Below the pieces are notes generated by a model. That model had not been told where the DNA came from. It saw nothing but the letters and a program-made list of their open reading frames with translations, and did not search any database. 64,000 nucleotides of DNA, taken from NCBI RefSeq assembly GCF_004217045.1, contig NZ_SGXM01000003.1, positions 310,001-374,000 of the forward strand. Reading direction: 5' to 3'. The stretch comes from Cupriavidus agavae. GTDB lineage: Bacteria > Pseudomonadota > Gammaproteobacteria > Burkholderiales > Burkholderiaceae. A program made the position numbers and the translations under genes. Positions 57,784 to 64,000 of this stretch are shown in pieces (the stretch's first letter is position 1; every line of letters begins with the position of its first letter).

Positions 57784-59115
57784 ATGGACGCCGCCAAGAC
57801 CGTGATTCCCGATCTCGAAGCCCTGTGGATGCCGTTCACGGCCAACCGCCAGTACAAGGCCGCGCCGCGCCTGCTGGCCTCGGCCAGCGGCATGTACTAC
57901 ACGACGCACGACGGCCGCAGCATCCTCGACGGGTGTGCCGGCCTGTGGTGCGTGGCAGCCGGCCATGCGCGCAAGGAAATCGTCGAGGCCATCGCCCAGC
58001 AGGCGGCCACGCTCGACTACGCACCGCCGTTCCAGATGGGGCATCCGCTCGAATTCGAAGCCGCGACCAAGGTGGCGTCGCTGATGCCGCAGGGGCTGGA
58101 TCGTATTTTCTTTACGAACTCGGGTTCGGAATCGGTCGATACGGCGCTCAAAATCGCGCTGGCGTACCACCGGGCGCGCGGCGAAGGCACGCGCACGCGC
58201 ATCATCGGGCGCGAGCGCGGCTACCACGGCGTGGGCTTTGGCGGCCTGGGCGTGGGCGGTATCGGGCCGAACCGCAAGATGTGGTCGGCCAACGTGATGC
58301 CCGGCACCGATCACCTGCCGGCCACGCTGAACATCGCCGAGGCGGCGTTCTCGAAGGGCCAGCCGCAGTGGGGCGCCCATCTGGCCGACGAACTGGAGCG
58401 CCTGGTGGCGCTGCACGATGCGTCGAACATTGCCGCGGTGATCGTCGAGCCGATGGCCGGTTCCGCCGGCGTGCTGATCCCGCCGGTCGGCTACCTCGAA
58501 AAACTTCGTGAAATTACGAGCAAGCACGGCATCCTGCTGATCTTCGACGAGGTGATCACCGCGTTCGGCCGCCTCGGCGCCGCCACGGCCGCCGAGCGCC
58601 TGAAGGTCACGCCGGACCTGATCACGATGGCCAAGGCCATCAACAACGCTGCCGTGCCGATGGGTGCCGTGGCTGTGCGCCGCGACGTGCATGACGCCAT
58701 CGTCAACGCCGCGCCCCAGGGTGGCATCGAGCTGCCGCACGGCTACACGTATTCGGGTCATCCGCTGGCCATGGCCGCCTGTATCGCCACGCTCGACCTT
58801 TACAAGCGCGACAAACTGTTCGAGCGCGCCACCGGGATGGCGCCGAAGTTCGAGGCCGCCGTGCACGGCCTGCGCGACGCGCCGTTCGTCAAGGACATCC
58901 GCAACCTGGGCATGGTGGCCGGCGTGGAACTGGAATCGCGCCCCGGCGCCCCGGGCGCCCGCGCCTACGAGGCGTTCCTGAAATGCCTGGAGCTGGGCGT
59001 GCTGGTGCGCTACACCGGCGACATCCTGGCGTTCTCGCCGCCGCTGATCATTTCCGAGGCCGAGATCGACCAACTGTTCGATACCGTGCGCAAGGCGCTG
59101 CAGTCCATCCAGTAA
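57784..59115 (+). CDS. Omega-amino-acid (beta-alanine):pyruvate aminotransferase
   Basis: This is a 443-residue class III aminotransferase: [17 protein letters not shown] cofactor site, [24 protein letters not shown] with the PLP-binding Asp, and Lys in [30 protein letters not shown] at the start resembles the beta-alanine:pyruvate enzymes (BauA type). The product malonate semialdehyde would be handled by the next gene. The ATG at 57784 is 40 bases from the previous in-frame region and has GGAG upstream (CAGGAG). Confidence 0.88.
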   Translation: MDAAKTVIPDLEALWMPFTANRQYKAAPRLLASASGMYYTTHDGRSILDGCAGLWCVAAGHARKEIVEAIAQQAATLDYAPPFQMGHPLEFEAATKVASLMPQGLDRIFFTNSGSESVDTALKIALAYHRARGEGTRTRIIGRERGYHGVGFGGLGVGGIGPNRKMWSANVMPGTDHLPATLNIAEAAFSKGQPQWGAHLADELERLVALHDASNIAAVIVEPMAGSAGVLIPPVGYLEKLREITSKHGILLIFDEVITAFGRLGAATAAERLKVTPDLITMAKAINNAAVPMGAVAVRRDVHDAIVNAAPQGGIELPHGYTYSGHPLAMAACIATLDLYKRDKLFERATGMAPKFEAAVHGLRDAPFVKDIRNLGMVAGVELESRPGAPGARAYEAFLKCLELGVLVRYTGDILAFSPPLIISEAEIDQLFDTVRKALQSIQ

Positions 59116-59155
59116 GACCGCACGCAGACACCGAGACACCGAGAGGAAGACCGCA

Positions 59156-60673
59156 GTGAACATCGCAGAAAACCGGCAGATCGCCGAAATCCATCATTAC
59201 ATCGGCGGCACCGTGCAGCGCGCGGCCACCGACCGCTTTGCCGACGTGTTCAACCCGGCCACGGGCGAGGTGGCTGCCCGCGTGGCCATGGGCACGGCCG
59301 ATGACGTGGCGGCCGCCGTGGCCGCCGCCAAGGCGGCCTGGCCTGCCTGGGCGGAAATGCCGCCGCTGCGCCGCGCGCGCATCCTGTTCAAGTTCAAGGA
59401 ACTGCTCGACCGCCACCACGACGATCTGGCGGCCCTGATCACGCGCGAGCACGGCAAGGTGTTTTCCGACGCCAAGGGCGAAGTCACGCGCGGCATCGAG
59501 GTGGTGGAGTTCGCCTGCGGCATTCCGAACCTGCTCAAGACCGATTTCACCGACAACATCGGCGGCGGTATCGACAACTGGAACCTGCGCCAGCCGCTGG
59601 GCGTGGTGGCCGGCATCACGCCGTTCAACTTCCCGGTGATGGTGCCGATGTGGATGTTCCCGGTGGCGCTGGCCTGCGGCAACACGTTCGTGCTGAAGCC
59701 GTCCGAGCGCGACCCGTCGCCGAGCCTGCTGATCGCTGACCTGCTCAAGCAGGCCGGACTGCCCGATGGCGTGTTCAACGTGGTACAGGGCGACAAGACC
59801 GCGGTGGATGCGCTGCTGGCCCACCCCGACGTGCAGGCGCTGTCGTTCGTCGGCTCCACGCCGATCGCCGAATACATCTACACGGAAGGCACCAGGCACG
59901 GCAAGCGCGTACAGGCGCTGGGCGGGGCCAAGAACCATCTCGTGGTGATGCCCGACGCCGACCTCGACCAGGCCGTGGACGCGCTGATTGGTGCGGCCTA
60001 TGGCTCGGCCGGCGAGCGCTGCATGGCGATCTCGGTGGCCGTGGCCGTGGGCGACGTGGCCGACAAGCTCGTGCCGCGCCTGGCCGAGCGCGCCGCCGCG
60101 CTGAAGATCCGCAACGGCATGGAAGACGACGCCGAGATGGGCCCGCTGGTCACGGCCGCGCACAAGGCCAAGGTCGAGGGCTATATCGCCAGGGGGGTGG
60201 CCGAGGGCGCCACGCTGGTGACCGACGGCCGTGGCCACAAGGTGGACGGCCACGACAACGGCTTCTTCGTCGGCGGCACGCTGTTCGACAACGTGAAGCC
60301 GGACATGACGATCTACAAGGAAGAGATCTTCGGCCCGGTGCTGGGCGTGGTGCGGGTGCACGACTTTGCCGAGGCCGTGTCGCTGATCAACGCGCACGAG
60401 TTCGGCAACGGGGTGTCGTGCTACACCAGCGACGGCGGCATTGCCCGCGCGTTCGCACGCCAGATCCAGGTCGGCATGGTCGGCATCAACGTGCCGATTC
60501 CGGTGCCGATGGCCTGGCACTCGTTCGGCGGCTGGAAGCGCTCGCTGTTCGGCGACCACCACGCCTACGGCGAGGAAGGCGTGCGCTTCTACACGCGCTA
60601 CAAGAGCGTGATGCAGCGCTGGCCGGACAGCATCGCCAAGGGCGCGGAGTTCACGATGCCGGTGGCGAAGTAA
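59156..60673 (+). CDS. mmsA: CoA-acylating methylmalonate/malonate-semialdehyde dehydrogenase
   Basis: This 505-residue aldehyde dehydrogenase makes (propionyl- or) acetyl-CoA from (methyl)malonate semialdehyde. [19 protein letters not shown] and [11 protein letters not shown], with the catalytic Cys, are typical of MmsA/IolA. The start is GTG 59156 with GAGAGGAAGA upstream. Following the transaminase by 40 bases, it completes a probable beta-alanine degradation route. Confidence 0.92.
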   Translation: MNIAENRQIAEIHHYIGGTVQRAATDRFADVFNPATGEVAARVAMGTADDVAAAVAAAKAAWPAWAEMPPLRRARILFKFKELLDRHHDDLAALITREHGKVFSDAKGEVTRGIEVVEFACGIPNLLKTDFTDNIGGGIDNWNLRQPLGVVAGITPFNFPVMVPMWMFPVALACGNTFVLKPSERDPSPSLLIADLLKQAGLPDGVFNVVQGDKTAVDALLAHPDVQALSFVGSTPIAEYIYTEGTRHGKRVQALGGAKNHLVVMPDADLDQAVDALIGAAYGSAGERCMAISVAVAVGDVADKLVPRLAERAAALKIRNGMEDDAEMGPLVTAAHKAKVEGYIARGVAEGATLVTDGRGHKVDGHDNGFFVGGTLFDNVKPDMTIYKEEIFGPVLGVVRVHDFAEAVSLINAHEFGNGVSCYTSDGGIARAFARQIQVGMVGINVPIPVPMAWHSFGGWKRSLFGDHHAYGEEGVRFYTRYKSVMQRWPDSIAKGAEFTMPVAK

Positions 60674-60696
60674 TTTTCCTGCTTTCGAGTACCCAG

Positions 60697-60723
60697 GGCG
60701 CTCTGCAACGGAGCGCCTTTTTT
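60697..60723 (+). terminator. Terminator after mmsA
   Basis: GGCGCTC (60697-60703) and GAGCGCC (60711-60717) form a stem, followed by TTTTTT (60718-60723). Confidence 0.9.
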
Positions 60724-60951
60724 CATCGTAGTTTCGCCAGAAAAACGCCGGCGCCGCCCCCGGTTTGATCCGCCTCAATTCCCGGCCACGACCCCATCGC
60801 TACCCTTTCGCGTCCAGCCACGGCTGCCAACGGCAGCCCGTGGCGGCAGGGGACCATCTTTCCCTTGCATGGCGCCGGACCTGCCGACAAATCCCCCGGT
60901 CATCGAGTGTCCGCCGCCCTGCGCGCAGGGGAATCTTTCTGGGAATGCAAC

Positions 60952-61758
60952 ATGAAGCTGGATGCAAGGGTAGTGCGCCTCGGGGCGGTGGCGTTGTGCG
61001 CGATGGCGCTGGTGGCGTGCGGTGGTGATGACGACAAGCATGCGGGCGGCACGTCCATTGCGCCGCCTGCTCCGCCCGCGCCCGCGCCGACCGTCGTCAC
61101 GGGCAAGGTCGATGCGCCGTTCGTGGCTGGCAGCACTGCACGATTCGTCTCGATGGGCATGGATACCGCGCAAGGTCCGCTGAACGGCGTGACGCAGGAC
61201 ACCAACGGCGCATTCCAGACGATTGGCGCGTTCCGCTCCGCCAATGCCGCCGAAGTCGGGGGCATTTCCGGCAATGCATCGTTCGCGCTGGGCAGCTGGG
61301 TGGGCAAGGTCGTCAATGCGACGACCGGCGTGGAGGTCAATGCACCAAACGCGATGTCCTACGCCGTGTTCAACCGCTCGACCGTTGCCAGGGCCGATGG
61401 CACGCTGGCTTGCACGCCGCATATCACTTCCGCGCGCATCGCCATCGGCAAGGGCGAGTCGCTGGCGGGCAGCGCAACGATGACCATCGCCGAGGGCGTC
61501 ATCTCCGTCAGCGGCGAGCTGGCCGTGAAGCAGGCCGATGGCAATTCGGTGCCGGTCGTGCTCGACAACCGCTTCTCCCGGATTGATTCCACCACCTACG
61601 TGGGCCTGATCGCTCCCACCTCGAAGCCGATCGAATACAGCCTCACCATCGGCGACGGCGCCAACGACGGCCACGTCGTGGTGATGCCGTGGAAGCTGAA
61701 CACCGCCAACGGCGCCCAGTACGGTGTGGCCGTGCTGGACTGCAAGCGCCCGGCGTAA
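60952..61758 (+). CDS. Putative lipoprotein of unknown function
   Basis: This is a 268-residue protein with an N-terminal signal and lipobox (LCAMALVAC, lipidated Cys followed by GGDDD), then a Pro/Ala-rich linker and a beta-rich domain. Two Cys (TLACTP and VLDCKRPA) may form a disulfide. No family is recognised. It sits between mmsA and the permease, with its own apparent leader after the terminator. Confidence 0.72.
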   Translation: MKLDARVVRLGAVALCAMALVACGGDDDKHAGGTSIAPPAPPAPAPTVVTGKVDAPFVAGSTARFVSMGMDTAQGPLNGVTQDTNGAFQTIGAFRSANAAEVGGISGNASFALGSWVGKVVNATTGVEVNAPNAMSYAVFNRSTVARADGTLACTPHITSARIAIGKGESLAGSATMTIAEGVISVSGELAVKQADGNSVPVVLDNRFSRIDSTTYVGLIAPTSKPIEYSLTIGDGANDGHVVVMPWKLNTANGAQYGVAVLDCKRPA

Positions 61759-61906
61759 CCGCCGCTGGCGCGCGGCGGGCGGGGGCGTGTATCATCGCGC
61801 CCCTTCCGCCGTCATTGGCCGGCGACCGGAAGACGTGCGCTACCGGTCGCCGGCGCGCCTTGTTCCACCTATATTCAATGCACCCGATCTACCCCGGAGC
61901 CGTCTC

Positions 61907-63316
61907 ATGAGCCTCTTTCGCAAGAAGAACATCGAAGCCATGCTGCAAGTCAGCGAGCATGACGGGTTGCGCAAGGTGCTCGGGCCGCTCGATCTGGTGC
62001 TGATGGGCATTGGCGCCATCGTCGGGACGGGGATTTTCGTGCTGACCGGCACCGGGGCGCTGACTGCGGGGCCGGCGCTGACCGTGTCGTTCGTGATCGC
62101 GGCCATGGCGTGCGGGTTTGCAGCGTTGTGCTACGCAGAATTTGCGTCGGCAATACCTGTCTCCGGTTCCATCTATACCTACAGCTACGCCACGCTCGGC
62201 GAGATCGTGGCGTGGATGATCGGCTGGGACCTGCTGCTCGAATACGGGCTGGCCACGTCGGCCGTGTCGGTCGGATGGTCGGGCTACTTCCAGTCGCTGA
62301 TCGCCGGCTTCGGCGTCAAGCTGCCGGCGGCGCTGACGGCCGCGCCGGGGGCGGTACCCGGCGTCGAGACCGTGGTCAACCTGCCGGCGGTGCTGATCAT
62401 GCTGGCCATCACGTGGGTGGTGTCGTACGGCGTGCGCGAGTCCACGCGGCTCAACAACGTGATGGTGGCGATCAAGGTGGCCGTGGTGCTGCTGTTCATC
62501 GCGGTGGGCATCTGGCACGTGGAGCCGGCCAACTGGCAGCCGTTCGCGCCGTTCGGCTTCACCGGCATCTTCAACGCGGCGGCGCTGGTGTTCTTCGCGT
62601 TCATCGGCTTCGACGCGGTAACGTCGGCGGCCGAGGAGGTGCGCAATCCGCGCCGCGACCTGCCGATCGGCATCATCGGTTCGCTGGCGGTCTGCACGTT
62701 GCTCTACGTGATCGTGGCGGCCATCATGACCGGGATCGTGCCGTTCGCGAAGTTCGAAGGGGTCGATCACCCGGTGTCGCTCGCGCTGCAGTACGCCGGG
62801 CAGAACTGGGTGGCCGGGTTTGTCGACCTGGGCGCCATCCTTGGCATGACCACCGTGATCCTGGTGATGACCTACGGCCAGACGCGGATCATCTTTGCGA
62901 TGTCGCGCGACGGGCTGCTGCCCGAGAAGCTGTCGGAGGTGCATCCGGTGCATGCCACGCCGTTCGTGGCCACGTGGGCGGTCGGCATCGTGTTTGCCAC
63001 GATTGCCGGGTTCGTGCCGCTGAACGTGCTGGCCGAGCTGATCAATATCGGCACGCTGGCCGCCTTCACGCTGATCTCGATCGCCACGCTGGTGCTGCGC
63101 CGGACCCAGCCCGACCTGCCGCGTGCGTTCCGCTGCCCGGGCGTGCCCGTGGTGCCGCTGCTGGCCGTGGCGTTCTGCGTCTTCCTGATGCTGCACCTGC
63201 AGATGCTGACGTGGATCGCGTTCATTGTCTGGCTGCTGCTGGGCATGGCGATCTACTTCCTCTACTCGCGCCGCAACGCCGTGCTGCACAACCACGGCGG
63301 CGACGCGCAGGGCTGA
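61907..63316 (+). CDS. APC-family amino-acid permease
   Basis: This is a 469-residue permease of the CAT-like cationic amino-acid group, with 12 or more hydrophobic segments. GIGAIVGTGIFVLTG (segment 1) and FFAFIGFDAVTSAAEEVRNPRRDLP (segment 6) are conserved signatures. The ATG at 61907 is used. It is convergent with a MocR/aminotransferase-like gene; the stop codons touch. Confidence 0.9.
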   Translation: MSLFRKKNIEAMLQVSEHDGLRKVLGPLDLVLMGIGAIVGTGIFVLTGTGALTAGPALTVSFVIAAMACGFAALCYAEFASAIPVSGSIYTYSYATLGEIVAWMIGWDLLLEYGLATSAVSVGWSGYFQSLIAGFGVKLPAALTAAPGAVPGVETVVNLPAVLIMLAITWVVSYGVRESTRLNNVMVAIKVAVVLLFIAVGIWHVEPANWQPFAPFGFTGIFNAAALVFFAFIGFDAVTSAAEEVRNPRRDLPIGIIGSLAVCTLLYVIVAAIMTGIVPFAKFEGVDHPVSLALQYAGQNWVAGFVDLGAILGMTTVILVMTYGQTRIIFAMSRDGLLPEKLSEVHPVHATPFVATWAVGIVFATIAGFVPLNVLAELINIGTLAAFTLISIATLVLRRTQPDLPRAFRCPGVPVVPLLAVAFCVFLMLHLQMLTWIAFIVWLLLGMAIYFLYSRRNAVLHNHGGDAQG

Positions 63317-64000
63317 TCAGCGGCTGCCGGCCTCGTCGAAGAAGGCGCGCGAGCGGTCGTCGCCGGCATAGGCCGAGTTGATGCGCACCCAGGCCGAGGT
63401 CTCGCCGCCGGGGCGGAAGAAGTGCCCCGGCGCCAGCGAGATGCCGTAGCGCTCGGCCATCGCCACGATCTCGCGCGAATCCTCGATGGCGCGTGGCCGC
63501 GCCCACAGGAAATTGCCGCCGGCCGGCTCGCAGAACACCTCCCAGTTGTACTGGTCGAGAATCTTCACCGCATCGGCCGTCACCTCGCGCGTGCGTACCC
63601 GCAGGCGCTCTACATACTTGCGGTAGGCGCCGCGTTCCAGCATGGTCGCCGTGACGGCTTCGGCAAAATGCGATCCCGCCACGCTCGTCAGCACCTTCAC
63701 GTCGATCAGGTCCTTGATCAGTGCCTTATCCGCCACTACGTAGCCCACCCTCAGCGCCGCCGAAACGGTCTTCGAGAAGCCACCGATGTAGATCACGTGT
63801 TCGAGCTGGTCGAGGGTGGCCAGGCGGTCGGTGAAATTGAGCTGGAAGTCCGAGAAGATGTCGTCCTCGACGAAGCGGAAGTTGTGCCTGCGCGCCAGTT
63901 CGAGCAGCCGGAAGGCCACGGGCGGGGCCAGCGTGGAACCGGTGGGGTTCTGCAGGATGCTGTTGGTGAAGAACAGCTTGGGCTTGTGCTCGCGCAGCAG
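63317..64000 (-). CDS. PLP-dependent aminotransferase/MocR-type protein, 5' end outside window
   Basis: The C-terminal ~227 residues of a fold-type-I aminotransferase-like protein are visible: LQNPTGSTLAPP, FVEDDIFSDFQ, the PLP Lys in GGFSKTVSAALRVGYV, and an ARPRAIEDSREIV tail. Sequence style is that of MocR regulators rather than free enzymes, but the N-terminal half is outside the window. It may regulate the adjacent permease. Confidence 0.75.
   Translation of the reverse strand: MLREHKPKLFFTNSILQNPTGSTLAPPVAFRLLELARRHNFRFVEDDIFSDFQLNFTDRLATLDQLEHVIYIGGFSKTVSAALRVGYVVADKALIKDLIDVKVLTSVAGSHFAEAVTATMLERGAYRKYVERLRVRTREVTADAVKILDQYNWEVFCEPAGGNFLWARPRAIEDSREIVAMAERYGISLAPGHFFRPGGETSAWVRINSAYAGDDRSRAFFDEAGSR

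Overview
The window is a high-GC chromosomal segment from a betaproteobacterium of the Burkholderiaceae, most likely Cupriavidus or a close relative. Supporting signs are an S-adenosylhomocysteine (SAH) riboswitch in front of ahcY followed by a small holin-like gene and metF, a DmeF-type metal exporter, a KdoO-type Kdo hydroxylase, and MocR regulators. Most of the window is housekeeping sequence. The accessory parts are a specialised-metabolism/export block at the left edge, a group II intron at 27.6-30.5 kb, and a lone Abi-like gene at 47.8 kb.

Layout. 1-7.7 kb: an outer-membrane protein (cut by the window edge), an ABC ATPase, two FtsX-type permeases (the first fused to a LolA-like periplasmic domain), a DhnA-type aldolase resembling those that start C7N/aminohydroxybenzoate pathways, and an AMP-forming acid ligase, tightly packed on one strand. 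7.7-12.9 kb: dapF and two lipid A acyltransferases on the minus strand, then metK with a structured leader, and the Kdo hydroxylase. 12.9-19.7 kb: an aldehyde dehydrogenase, a GMC alcohol oxidoreductase, a chemoreceptor and an AidB-like acyl-CoA dehydrogenase. 19.9-27.5 kb: thiamine synthesis (TPP riboswitch, thiC, thiO, thiS, thiG, an N-terminally extended thiE, and thiD on the other strand). 27.6-33.5 kb: the ahcY leader split by a complete group II intron, then the SAH riboswitch, ahcY, a holin-like gene and metF.

33.6-47.6 kb: folate-salvage cyclo-ligase, lytic transglycosylase, NDUFA9-like protein, GST, cca, a DUF2905 protein, a MidA-like methyltransferase, a pteridine-reductase-like SDR, folB, ttcA, a lipoprotein, glmU and glmS. 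47.8-54.9 kb: Abi/HEPN gene, ribA, a PA2169-like four-helix protein, bacterioferritin, tRNA-Cys, GNAT, quinone oxidoreductase, dmeF, and a fluoroacetate-dehalogenase-like hydrolase. 55.4-64 kb: PagL lipid A deacylase, a MocR regulator divergent from an omega-amino-acid transaminase plus mmsA (probably a beta-alanine route), a lipoprotein, an amino-acid permease, and a second MocR/aminotransferase-like gene cut by the right edge.

Two themes stand out. One is one-carbon/SAM metabolism (metK, ahcY, metF, 5-FTHF cyclo-ligase, folB) with RNA-level control. The other is lipid A remodelling (two LpxL-type genes, KdoO, PagL). Five intergenic copies of one palindromic repeat (CTCCCCTCTC.../...GAGAGGGGAG) lie just after gene ends. 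The most notable structure is the group II intron inserted between the apparent ahcY promoter and its SAH riboswitch.
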